A DNA stretch of 31,340 nucleotides, taken from the NCBI GenBank assembly GCA_964352425.1, contig CAYGRZ010000016.1, positions 1-31,340 on the forward strand, in the 5' to 3' direction. Below the pieces are notes generated by a model. The model worked only from the letters and a program-made list of their open reading frames with translations, was not told where the DNA came from and searched no databases. Within the stretch, counting starts at the first letter, position 1; every line of letters starts with the position of its first letter. Both the position numbers and the translations under genes were made by a program. The stretch is from JAMWCX01 sp964352425 (GTDB lineage: Bacteria > Omnitrophota > Gorgyraeia > 2-01-FULL-45-10). Positions 9,362-16,456 of this stretch are shown in pieces.

Positions 9362-9910
9362 ATGAAACTCAAAGAGAAGACAAAGATAATGGATAAGGAG
9401 ACGATCGATAGGGCGCTCGAGCGGATCGCGCACGAGATCGTCGAGAAGGTCAAGGCCGTGGACGACGTCGCGGTCATCGGCATTAAGAAGGGCGGGGCAG
9501 TGCTTGGCCGGAGGCTCGCGGGCAAGCTCGAGGCGATCGCCGGCAGGAAGATCCTGGTCGGCTCGCTCGATATAACGCTCTACCGGGACGACCTGACGCA
9601 GGTTGCGCAGCAGCCCGTCGTCCATGCCACCGAGATCGATTTCGATATCGACGGTAAGAAGATCATCTTAGTCGACGACGTGCTCTTTACCGGCAGGACG
9701 ATCAGGTGCGCGCTCGACGCGCTGATAGATTTCGGGCGGCCTGCCATGATACAGCTGGCGGTGCTCGTCGACCGGGGCCACCGGGAGCTTCCGATACGGG
9801 CCGACTATGTGGGGAAGAACGTGCCGACGTCGCTCAAAGAGGCCGTCGAGGTGCGGCTCGAGGAGTCCGACGGCAAAGACGAAGTGGTGCTGGGCGAGAA
9901 GGTGGCGTGA
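9362..9910 (+). CDS. pyrR: PyrR: pyr operon attenuation regulator / uracil phosphoribosyltransferase
   Basis: A bifunctional PRPP-fold protein that binds UMP/UTP and PRPP and, with UMP, binds pyr leader RNA to promote termination. Many members also convert uracil and PRPP to UMP. It has 182 residues, the typical length. The N-terminus IMDKETIDRALERIAHEIVEK is family-like, as is VAVIGIKKGGAVLGRRLA. The PRPP motif is IILVDDVLFTGRTIR at about residues 100-114, and LVDRGHRELPIRADYVGKNVPTS is the C-terminal signature. The start at ATG 9362 has only a weak GGGGTG upstream. The stop TGA shares its A with the ATG of pyrB. The matching PyrR loop in its own leader (9103-9126) makes autoregulation very likely. 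Confidence 0.96.
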   Translation: MKLKEKTKIMDKETIDRALERIAHEIVEKVKAVDDVAVIGIKKGGAVLGRRLAGKLEAIAGRKILVGSLDITLYRDDLTQVAQQPVVHATEIDFDIDGKKIILVDDVLFTGRTIRCALDALIDFGRPAMIQLAVLVDRGHRELPIRADYVGKNVPTSLKEAVEVRLEESDGKDEVVLGEKVA

Positions 9911-10869
9911 TGGGCGGGAAAACGGCTGATAAAAAATTTGTGTGGACCAAGAAGGACCTGCTGGGCCTCGAGTACCTCTCCTGCGGGGAGATAGAGTTCA
10001 TCCTCTATACCGCCGCGAGCTTCAAGGAGGTCACGACGCGCCAGATCAAGAAGGTGCCGGCGCTGCGCGGCAAGACGGTCGTCAACCTCTTCTATGAACC
10101 CTCGACCAGGACGCGGACGTCGTTCGAGCTCGCGGCAAAGAGGCTCTCGGCCGACGTCATCAATATAGCGGTCGAGTCATCGAGCGTGAAAAAAGGGGAG
10201 ACGCTGATCGATACGGGTAAGAATATCGAAGCCCTGAAGATAGACATCATCGTCGTGCGCCATAGCGCCAGCGGCGCGCCGAACATACTGGCGCGCTCTG
10301 TAAAGTCGAGCGTCGTGAACGCGGGCGACGGCTGGCACGAGCACCCGACGCAGGCGCTTCTGGACATGTTTACGCTGAAAGAGAAGCTCGGCAGGATCGA
10401 GGGCCTGAAGGTGAGCATCATAGGCGATATCGCCCATTCGCGGGTAGCGCGCTCCAATATCTGGGGGCTGACCAGGCTGGGCGCGAAGGTAACCGTGTGC
10501 GCGCCGAAGATGCTGATCCCCGTCGGCATAGAAGAGATGGGCGTCAAGGCGACGGCGGATCTCGATGAGGCGATCGAGGGCGCGGACGCGATCAACGTGC
10601 TGAGGATGCAGTTCGAGCGGGATTCGGGCGGCGCGTTCCCGTCGAAGCTCGAGTACTTCAAGCAGTACGGCATAACGACCCAGCGGCTGAAGAAATGCAA
10701 AAAAGATATTGTCGTGATGCACCCCGGCCCGATCAACAGGGGCGTAGAGATGTCGAGTGAGGTCGCCGACGGCGCTAATTCTGTCATCCTTGAGCAGGTG
10801 ACCAACGGCATTGCCGTGCGGATGGCGGTACTGTACCTGGTGGCGATGGCAAAAGAGGCCGCGAGATGA
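9910..10869 (+). CDS. pyrB: Aspartate carbamoyltransferase catalytic subunit
   Basis: Carbamoyl phosphate plus L-aspartate gives N-carbamoyl-L-aspartate, the committed step. It has 319 residues. The carbamoyl-phosphate loop is FYEPSTRTRTSFE (about 61-73), followed by the lysine loop ESSSVKKGET, then GDGWHEHPTQALLD, SIIGDIAHSRVARS and the closing MHPGPINRGVE. The frame is open upstream into pyrR, but ATG 9910, overlapping the pyrR stop by one base, is the right start because family homology begins there. No pyrI regulatory subunit is adjacent, so the enzyme is probably the unregulated trimeric type, fitting control by PyrR. Confidence 0.97.
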   Translation: MGGKTADKKFVWTKKDLLGLEYLSCGEIEFILYTAASFKEVTTRQIKKVPALRGKTVVNLFYEPSTRTRTSFELAAKRLSADVINIAVESSSVKKGETLIDTGKNIEALKIDIIVVRHSASGAPNILARSVKSSVVNAGDGWHEHPTQALLDMFTLKEKLGRIEGLKVSIIGDIAHSRVARSNIWGLTRLGAKVTVCAPKMLIPVGIEEMGVKATADLDEAIEGADAINVLRMQFERDSGGAFPSKLEYFKQYGITTQRLKKCKKDIVVMHPGPINRGVEMSSEVADGANSVILEQVTNGIAVRMAVLYLVAMAKEAAR

Positions 10870-10870
10870 A

Positions 10871-10921
10871 CCCCGTTAGACCTGTCACGCTAACGGGGAT
10901 GAATGGGGAGGTCTAACGGGG
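10871..10921 (+). promoter_or_regulatory. Competing hairpins over the pyrC ribosome site
   Basis: The arm CCCCGTTAGACCT (10871-10883) can pair with either of two downstream arms. One is CTAACGGGG (10890-10898): 9 bp, 10-nt loop, leaving the pyrC ribosome site free. The other is AGGTCTAACGGGG (10909-10921): 13 bp, sequestering part of SD GGGGAGG (10905-10911) and the first base of start codon GTG 10921. The two folds exclude each other, the layout of a translational switch. Any ligand or trigger is unknown. Confidence 0.5.
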
Positions 10922-12210
10922 TGAAATACCTTATAAAGAACGGACATGTCATCGATCCGGCCGGCAGGATCGACGGTAGTAACGATGTCCTGATATCGGA
11001 CGGCAGGATAGAAAAGGTCGGCGCGGACCTTGCCGAGAAGGCCGATGCGACGATCGACGCGAAAGGCTGTATCGTCGCGCCGGGTTTAGTCGACATGCAT
11101 GCGCATCTGCGGGAGCCGGGCAGGGAGGATAAAGAGACGGTGGCCAGCGGCACCCGCGCGGCGCTGCGCGGCGGCTTCACGACGGTCGCCTGCATGCCAA
11201 ACACGGAGCCCGCCATCGACAGCCCCGAGGCGGTAAGGAAGCTCAAGGCGATCATAAAGAAAGATGCCGTCTGCAATGTCACGCCGATCGGCGCCATAAC
11301 GGCGGGCCGGACGGGAAAGAAACTGACAGACTTTGGCGGCATGAAGAAGGAGGGCGTTGCGGCCCTCTCCGATGACGGCTCATCGGTCGAAGACGCCTCG
11401 CTGATGGCGCAGGCGCTGAAGAGCGCCGCCGAAGAAGGGCTCCTTATCATCGAGCACTGCGAAGACACCGCGATCTCCGCGGGCGGCGTCATAAACAAAG
11501 GCTTTATATCCACGAAGATGGGCCTGCGCGGCATCCCGCGGGAAGCCGAATACGAACGCGTACAACGCGACATCAAACTCGCCGGCAAGGCGAAAGGGCG
11601 CATCCATATAGCGCATGTCAGCTGCGCCGAGTCGATCGAGCTCATCCGGAAGGCTAAAAAGAGCGGTGTCAATGTGACCGCCGAAACGGCACCGCATTAT
11701 TTCTCGCTTACCGAGGACTGCTGCGTGGCCTACGATACCAACACCAAGATGAACCCGCCGCTCAGGACGAAGGATGACGTCGAGGCGGTGAAGAAGGGCC
11801 TCGCCGACGGCACGATCGACGCGATAGCGACCGACCATGCCCCGCATACGGACGCGGAAAAGGATGTCGAGTTCGACTTCGCGCCGTTCGGCATCATAGG
11901 GCTCGAGACGGCGCTCTCGCTGGGCATCATGGAGCTCGTCGAGAAGGGTGTCCTGTCGTGGCTCGAGCTGATAGCAAAGATGTCTGCGAACCCGGCTGCG
12001 ATATTGAACACCGGCGGCGGGACGCTGAAGAAGGGCGTGAGCGCGGACGTCGTGGTCATCGACCCGGCCACGGCCTACGTGTATACGAAGGGCTCGGTCG
12101 AATCGAATTCAAAGAATTCGCCGTTCATCGGCTGGCAGCTGAAGGGCAGGGCCACGCACGTCTTCGTGGGCGGGAGGCTTGTGATGGAAAACGGATCGAT
12201 AACCGCATAA
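10921..12210 (+). CDS. pyrC: Dihydroorotase (class I)
   Basis: Cyclises N-carbamoyl-aspartate to dihydroorotate, with a binuclear zinc amidohydrolase site. It has about 429 residues, typical for the long class I type. The HxH motif is DMHAHLREPGRED (about 56-68), with TTVACMPNTEPAID, IIEHCED, HIAHVSCAES, AETAPHYF, NPPLR, and IATDHAPHT with the catalytic Asp near residue 303. I place the start at GTG 10921, giving (M)KYLIKNGHVIDP as in relatives and a spacing of 9 nt from SD GGGGAGG. An in-frame ATG at 10903 would put the SD inside the coding region. It is third in the pyr operon, 51 bp after pyrB, and that gap holds the competing hairpins. Confidence 0.96.
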   Translation: MKYLIKNGHVIDPAGRIDGSNDVLISDGRIEKVGADLAEKADATIDAKGCIVAPGLVDMHAHLREPGREDKETVASGTRAALRGGFTTVACMPNTEPAIDSPEAVRKLKAIIKKDAVCNVTPIGAITAGRTGKKLTDFGGMKKEGVAALSDDGSSVEDASLMAQALKSAAEEGLLIIEHCEDTAISAGGVINKGFISTKMGLRGIPREAEYERVQRDIKLAGKAKGRIHIAHVSCAESIELIRKAKKSGVNVTAETAPHYFSLTEDCCVAYDTNTKMNPPLRTKDDVEAVKKGLADGTIDAIATDHAPHTDAEKDVEFDFAPFGIIGLETALSLGIMELVEKGVLSWLELIAKMSANPAAILNTGGGTLKKGVSADVVVIDPATAYVYTKGSVESNSKNSPFIGWQLKGRATHVFVGGRLVMENGSITA

Positions 12211-12220
12211 GAGCATTCCT

Positions 12221-13066
12221 ATGAAACTGGTGACGGCGAAGATACTGGCGAACGAGAAGGTGGGTGAAGATTTTCGCAGGATGCGGCTCGCCTCGCCGTA
12301 CCTCGCCGGATCGGCAAAGCCGGGCCAGTTTGTCGAAATTCGGTGCACGAAAGGCGCGGACCCTCTCCTGCGGCGCCCGCTGGGCTGCCACAGGATCACA
12401 CAGGGCGGCATCGATGTGCTCTACGAGATTGTCGGCAGGGGGACAGAGCTCCTTGCGCAGAAGAAGGCGGGCGAAAGCGTCGACCTGATTGGGCCGCTCG
12501 GCAACGGCTTCGATCCGGAAGCGGCAGGGGCGGCCATTCTGGTCGCGGGGGGCATAGGCGTGGCGCCATTACTCGCGCTGGCAGAGGGTGTAACGCAGAG
12601 CGCAAAGCGCATGGCGCATAGCGGGAAGAGAAACAACACGCACGTTTTTATTGGCGCCAAGACGAAAAATCACATTCTCTGCGAAAACGAATTCAAAAAA
12701 TTCGGCTGTTCAGTGAAAGTATCTACAGAAGACGGCTCGAGAGGGCATAAAGGTCTTGCTACGGAATTATTGCCGGATTTATTGCGAGCCACGATCTCCA
12801 AGCGCCATGCGCCACGCGCTATGCGCTATGCCACTATCTATGCCTGCGGGCCTGCCGGCATGCTCAAGGCCGTCGCGGGGATCGCAAAGGCGCACCGCAT
12901 CCCGTGCCAGGTCTCGCTTGAAGAGCGCATGGCATGCGGGGTGGGTGTGTGCTTCGGGTGCCCCGTGAGGGTTAGGACGCAATACGCAATACGCAATACG
13001 CAATACGAATACAGAATGGTTTGCAAGGACGGGCCCGTATTCAACGCGGAAGAGATACTATGGTAA
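12221..13066 (+). CDS. pyrK: Dihydroorotate dehydrogenase electron-transfer subunit (PyrK), with three heptamer-derived insertions
   Basis: An FAD and [2Fe-2S] subunit that passes electrons from PyrD (class 1B) to NAD+. It has 281 residues, about 25 longer than usual. The flavin-binding PLLRRPLGCHR is near residue 48-58, with GIGVAPLLALAE, YACGPAGMLKA and VSLEERMACGVGVCFGCPV; the last holds three cluster cysteines and the fourth is in MVCKDG. Extra residues lie at about 125-134, 193-205 and 253-264, and each coincides exactly with a 7-nt tandem repeat (12595-12622, 12799-12833, 12977-13012). The first two fall in loops between conserved strands; the third lies between the third and fourth cluster cysteines. 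The frame stays intact and all core motifs remain, so the protein is probably functional. It overlaps pyrD by 7 nt. Confidence 0.93.
   Translation: MKLVTAKILANEKVGEDFRRMRLASPYLAGSAKPGQFVEIRCTKGADPLLRRPLGCHRITQGGIDVLYEIVGRGTELLAQKKAGESVDLIGPLGNGFDPEAAGAAILVAGGIGVAPLLALAEGVTQSAKRMAHSGKRNNTHVFIGAKTKNHILCENEFKKFGCSVKVSTEDGSRGHKGLATELLPDLLRATISKRHAPRAMRYATIYACGPAGMLKAVAGIAKAHRIPCQVSLEERMACGVGVCFGCPVRVRTQYAIRNTQYEYRMVCKDGPVFNAEEILW
12595..12622 (+). repeat. Heptamer array 3, inside pyrK (GCANRGC type)
   Basis: Four 7-base units: GCAGAGC, GCAAAGC, GCATGGC, GCATAGC. They encode about residues 125-134, extra to the PyrK core. The units are the inverse complement of array 4: GCGCATGGCGC here (12607-12617) matches GCGCCATGCGC at 12802-12812. 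Confidence 0.8.
12799..12833 (+). repeat. Heptamer array 4, inside pyrK (YAYGCGC type)
   Basis: Units at 7-nt spacing: CAAGCGC, CATGCGC, CACGCGC, TATGCGC, then a degenerate TATGCCA. They encode about residues 193-205 just before the conserved YACGP strand. Opposite in orientation to array 3, so the two can pair in the mRNA. Confidence 0.8.
12977..13012 (+). repeat. Heptamer array 5, inside pyrK (ACGCAAT, four perfect copies)
   Basis: Four identical ACGCAAT units (12977-13004), then a partial fifth copy with one base missing or changed. Encodes TQYAIRNTQYEY (residues 253-264), the repeated TQY showing the 21-nt/7-residue cycle. It lies between the third and fourth iron-sulfur cysteines. Perfect copies imply recent expansion. 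Confidence 0.9.
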
Positions 13067-13974
13067 ATCTCGCGGTCAGGATCGGCACACTGAAGATGAA
13101 GAACCCCGTGATGGTGGCGTCGGGGACATGGGGTACCGAATATGCCGAGTTTACGGACACCGATCGCCTGGGAGCGGTCGTTCTGAAAACGATCACGCTG
13201 AAGGCGCGCACCGGCAATCCGCCGCCGCGCGTCGCGGAGACGTCGTCGGGGATGCTGAACTCAATAGGCCTCGAGAACAAAGGGCTCGACGATTTTATCA
13301 AGAACAAGCTCCCGGCGCTCGGGTCTATCGGGACGCCGGTCGTAGTGAGCATCGCCGGCGACGATGAGCGCGAATTCAAAGAGCTTGCGGCGAGGCTGTC
13401 GAGGTCCGCGCGGGTGAATGCGCTTGAGCTCAATCTTTCCTGCCCGAATATACGGTACGGCCTCACCGGAGGGCTCATCGCCCACGACGAGAAGGCGACC
13501 TACAAGGCCGTCAAGGCGGTCCGGGCCGCTACCGGCTTGACCGTGATCGCGAAACTCTCGCCGAACGTCACCGATGTCGGAAGAATAGCGCTTGCGGCAG
13601 AAGCGGCAGGAGCCGATGCGGTGGCGCTCACGAATACCTTCATAGGGATGGCGGTAGATATCGATACGAGGCGACCGAAGCTCGGCAATGTCACCGGGGG
13701 CTTAAGCGGGCCGGCGATAAAGCCGCTCAGTTTGAGGGCGGTCTGGGAGGCCCACAAGAGGATAGGCATCCCGATCATAGGCATCGGCGGCATCATGGAC
13801 TACGCCGACGCGGTTGAATTCATGCTCTGCGGGGCCAGCGCCATACAGGTCGGGACCGCGAATTTCGTGGATCCCCGCGCGCCGGCGGGTATTGTCGGCG
13901 GCATAGAAAAATATATGAAGAAGAACGGGATACATGACGTTCGCAAGCTGGTCGGACGGGTTTTGCTGGGGTGA
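13060..13974 (+). CDS. pyrD: Dihydroorotate dehydrogenase, catalytic subunit, class 1B
   Basis: An FMN enzyme oxidising dihydroorotate to orotate, working as a PyrD2PyrK2 complex with NAD+. It has 304 residues. The start ATG 13060 overlaps the pyrK stop by 7 nt and gives MVNLAVRIGTLKMKNPVMVASGT; the open frame extends 13 codons upstream but without homology. The signature NSIGLENKG is followed by the active-site loop ELNLSCPN with the class 1 catalytic Cys, then KLSPNVTD, the lid-side GLSGPAIKPL, and the FMN phosphate site GIGGI and GASAIQVGTA. Being adjacent to pyrK marks it as class 1B rather than quinone-linked class 2. Confidence 0.97.
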   Translation: MVNLAVRIGTLKMKNPVMVASGTWGTEYAEFTDTDRLGAVVLKTITLKARTGNPPPRVAETSSGMLNSIGLENKGLDDFIKNKLPALGSIGTPVVVSIAGDDEREFKELAARLSRSARVNALELNLSCPNIRYGLTGGLIAHDEKATYKAVKAVRAATGLTVIAKLSPNVTDVGRIALAAEAAGADAVALTNTFIGMAVDIDTRRPKLGNVTGGLSGPAIKPLSLRAVWEAHKRIGIPIIGIGGIMDYADAVEFMLCGASAIQVGTANFVDPRAPAGIVGGIEKYMKKNGIHDVRKLVGRVLLG

Positions 13975-14690
13975 TGATGGATCCTAAAGAGAGACTGATC
14001 ATAGCGCTCGACGTCGATACGGAAGCGAAGGCAGTCGAGCTTGTCGAAAAGCTTAAAAAAGACGTTACATTCTTTAAGATAGGGTTCGAGCTCTTCTCGT
14101 CCTGCGGGCCGAACGTCGTGGCCGCGGTAACAAAACGCGGCTGTAAGGTCTTTCTCGACCTGAAATTCCACGATATACCGAATACCGTCTCAAAAGCCGC
14201 CCTTTCCGTGATGAAGCTCGGCGTCTATATGTTCAATGTCCACGCGCTTGGCGGCTACGACATGATGAAAAAGACCGCTGATATCGTGAAGGCAGAAGCA
14301 GAAAAGCTCAGGATCGAAAGACCGAAAGTGATAGCCGTCACCATCCTCACCAGCATGGACGAAAATGCGTTGAAGAACGTGGGCATAAGTGATAGTATGA
14401 ACGCGGAGATCCTGCGGCTGGCCTCGATGGCGAAAGACGCGGGCCTCGACGGTGTTGTCGCATCGCCGCAGGAGACAGCGCTCATACGCGAGAAACTCGG
14501 CAAAGATTTTCTCATAGTGACTCCCGGCGTCAGGCCATTATGGGCGGCCGCCGGCGACCAGAAGAGGATAGCGACGCCGCAGGAGGCGGTCCGCGACGGA
14601 GCGAGTTTCATCGTGATGGGCCGTCCCGTGACCGAAGCGAAGGATCCTGCCGACGCCGCAAGGAAAATACTGGAAGAGATGCGCTCATGA
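13974..14690 (+). CDS. pyrF: Orotidine-5'-phosphate decarboxylase
   Basis: Decarboxylates OMP to UMP, the last pathway step. It has 238 residues in the short bacterial form. It starts KERLIIALDVDT; the catalytic tetrad lies in FLDLKFHDIPNT (Lys and Asp). Then comes NVHALGG, ASPQETALI, and the phosphate-binding TPGVRP plus VMGRPVT. Three candidate starts lie in tandem: GTG 13971, ATG 13974 and ATG 13977. I use 13974, which overlaps the pyrD stop; 13977 is just as good with GGGG at 13968-13971 as ribosome site. Its end overlaps pyrE by 4 nt (ATGA). Confidence 0.95.
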   Translation: MMDPKERLIIALDVDTEAKAVELVEKLKKDVTFFKIGFELFSSCGPNVVAAVTKRGCKVFLDLKFHDIPNTVSKAALSVMKLGVYMFNVHALGGYDMMKKTADIVKAEAEKLRIERPKVIAVTILTSMDENALKNVGISDSMNAEILRLASMAKDAGLDGVVASPQETALIREKLGKDFLIVTPGVRPLWAAAGDQKRIATPQEAVRDGASFIVMGRPVTEAKDPADAARKILEEMRS

Positions 14691-15256
14691 CGGAAAAGGA
14701 AGTCCTGGAAGTATTCGAAAAGAATAATGCCCTCCTCAAAGGCCACTTCAAGCTCTCGAGCGGCCTCCACAGCGAAAAATACCTCCAATGCGCGCTTGTC
14801 CTGCAGCATCCTGATGTTGCCGAAAAACTCGCGCGGGGATTGGCAGGGAAATTTTCAAAAGACACGATCGATGTTGTGGTGGGGCCGGCCCTCGGCGGGG
14901 TGACGTTCGCCTACGAGGTGGCGCGCGCCCTCGGCGTGAGGGGGCTCTTCACGGAACGCGAGGAAGGCGTGATGACCCTGAGGCGCGGGTTTTCTATCGC
15001 CGCAGGCGAAAAGGTGCTCGTCGTCGAGGACGTCGTCACGACGGGAAAATCGACGAATGAGGTGATCGACGTCGTGAAGGCCGGAGGCGGCATCGTTGTC
15101 GGCGTGGGCAGCGTCATCGACAGGAGCGACAGGAAGCCCGATTTCAAAGTTACATTCGAAAGTCTTGCCAAGGTCACGGTAGAAACGTTCAGCCCCGAAG
15201 CGTGCCCCCTGTGCAAGAAGGGCATTGCCGTAACTAAGCCGGGTTCACGGAAATAG
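14687..15256 (+). CDS. pyrE: Orotate phosphoribosyltransferase
   Basis: Joins orotate and PRPP to OMP. It has 189 residues, a normal length. LLKGHFKLSSGLHSEKYLQC is the usual N-terminal substrate segment. The family lysine/arginine loop lies near FTEREEGVMTLRRGF, and the PRPP motif is VLVVEDVVTTGKST near residue 107-120. Start ATG 14687 forms ATGA with the pyrF stop. The open frame upstream into pyrF is an artefact. The order F then E, with E last of the pyr genes, leads straight into the ATPase operon 9 bp later. Confidence 0.96.
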   Translation: MTEKEVLEVFEKNNALLKGHFKLSSGLHSEKYLQCALVLQHPDVAEKLARGLAGKFSKDTIDVVVGPALGGVTFAYEVARALGVRGLFTEREEGVMTLRRGFSIAAGEKVLVVEDVVTTGKSTNEVIDVVKAGGGIVVGVGSVIDRSDRKPDFKVTFESLAKVTVETFSPEACPLCKKGIAVTKPGSRK

Positions 15257-15265
15257 GAGCATCTC

Positions 15266-15883
15266 ATGGCAGAGGAACTCAAAGAACTGATCGCGAAGAT
15301 CCAGGAAGAGGGTATTAAGGCGGCGCAGGAGAAGGCCGCGGCTATAGGGGAAGAGGCCGCCCGGCGCGCAGACGAGAAGGTCCGAAGCGCCGAAAAGGAG
15401 GCCTCGCGCATCGTGGCCGAGGCACAGGAGAAAGCGGCCAGGGCCGAGGAGAGCGCGAGGACGTCGCTGAAACAGGCCTCGAGAGATACGGTCATAGCGC
15501 TTAAGAAAGAGATCGCCGCGCTGCTCGACAGGCTGGTCACCGCCCACGTGCACAGGGCCTTCAGCGCCGATGAGCTCGGGGCGATGCTGGTGACGATGAT
15601 AAAAGGGTGCGGCGGCCCGGCAAAAGACAAAATAATAATCTCGCTTAAGAAAGACGATATCGAAAAGGTGGAGCGCACGCTCTTTGCCGAGTTGGGCGCC
15701 GAGGTGAAGAAGGGGATAACCTTACGGTCGGCCGCCGATATGCGCGGCGGGTTCACGATAAGTTACGACAGCGGCAAATCGTATTACGATTTTACCGAAA
15801 AGGCTCTCGCTGAATACCTCGCCTCGCACCTGAACCCGCAGCTCGCGCAAATCCTCAAAGAAGCCGCGGGCGAGGCAAAATAG
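15266..15883 (+). CDS. atpE: V-type ATP synthase subunit E (peripheral stalk)
   Basis: The peripheral stalk subunit linking the A3B3 head to the membrane stator (also called NtpE). It has 205 residues. The first 100 or so form a long Ala/Glu/Lys coiled coil, followed by a globular C-terminal half (KDKIIISLKKDDIEKVERTL, then GGFTISYDSG) matching the family pattern. ATG 15266 is preceded by AGGAGC. It is the first gene of the ATPase set, only 9 bp after pyrE, with no terminator or obvious promoter between them. Confidence 0.88.
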   Translation: MAEELKELIAKIQEEGIKAAQEKAAAIGEEAARRADEKVRSAEKEASRIVAEAQEKAARAEESARTSLKQASRDTVIALKKEIAALLDRLVTAHVHRAFSADELGAMLVTMIKGCGGPAKDKIIISLKKDDIEKVERTLFAELGAEVKKGITLRSAADMRGGFTISYDSGKSYYDFTEKALAEYLASHLNPQLAQILKEAAGEAK

Positions 15884-15895
15884 GACGGTACGCCG

Positions 15896-16444
15896 ATGGC
15901 GTCATTTTACACATACGTCGTGTCGAGCCTTCCGGCGCTCTTGTTCGGCATGAAGCCGCCGCTCGGCTTCGCGCGGTTCCTGGCGCTCTGCAAGGACCTG
16001 ATACCGGACGAGGACCTGGCGCTCCTGGCATCTCTTGCCGCGGGCGGCGGCGTATCGTGCAAGGATGCCGGGAACCTTACGCTGCGGCGGTGGCGCTCGT
16101 TCGACACGATGCTGCGGAATGAGCTCGTGCAGATCCGCGCGTCGAGGAAAAAGGCGGATCCCGCGAAATATTTGAGATCCGACGGTTGTCCCGAATCATC
16201 GTATGCGACGCATCTGGCGATCAACGCGTACCGGAAGCCGTCGGTGCTCGAGGCCGAGCGGTCGCTTGATGCGGACCGCTGGGCAGAGCTCGATGAGCTC
16301 AGCGCCGGGCATTATTTCGACCTTGATACGCTGATCATCTACGCGCTGAAACTTCTGATGCTGGAGCGATGGGATAAGGTCAATACCGCGGACGGGCGGC
16401 ATCTTCTTGAAGGCGCCCTGTCGGGCGGCGCGCCGGGAACATAA
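15896..16444 (+). CDS. DUF2764-type V-ATPase operon protein
   Basis: It has 182 residues. It sits between subunits E and A, the position of the DUF2764 protein in chlamydial, spirochaetal and Bacteroidetes V-ATPase operons. The N-terminus FYTYVVSSLPALLFGMKPPL and the C-terminal block GHYFDLDTLIIYALKLLMLERW fit that family as I know it. It is shorter than the roughly 270-residue relatives. It may take the place of subunit C, which is absent here, as socket for the central rotor; that role is a hypothesis. No signal peptide or membrane span. Starts at ATG 15896 with GGACGG upstream. Confidence 0.7.
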   Translation: MASFYTYVVSSLPALLFGMKPPLGFARFLALCKDLIPDEDLALLASLAAGGGVSCKDAGNLTLRRWRSFDTMLRNELVQIRASRKKADPAKYLRSDGCPESSYATHLAINAYRKPSVLEAERSLDADRWAELDELSAGHYFDLDTLIIYALKLLMLERWDKVNTADGRHLLEGALSGGAPGT

Positions 16445-16456
16445 GGAGCGATACGC

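Noticed and set aside
9706..9909. 68-codon N-terminal extension of pyrB
   Set aside because: It is pyrR sequence in another frame; ATCase homology begins at ATG 9910. The same reasoning removes upstream extensions of pyrD (13021), pyrE (14540), atpB (18177) and atpK (21831).
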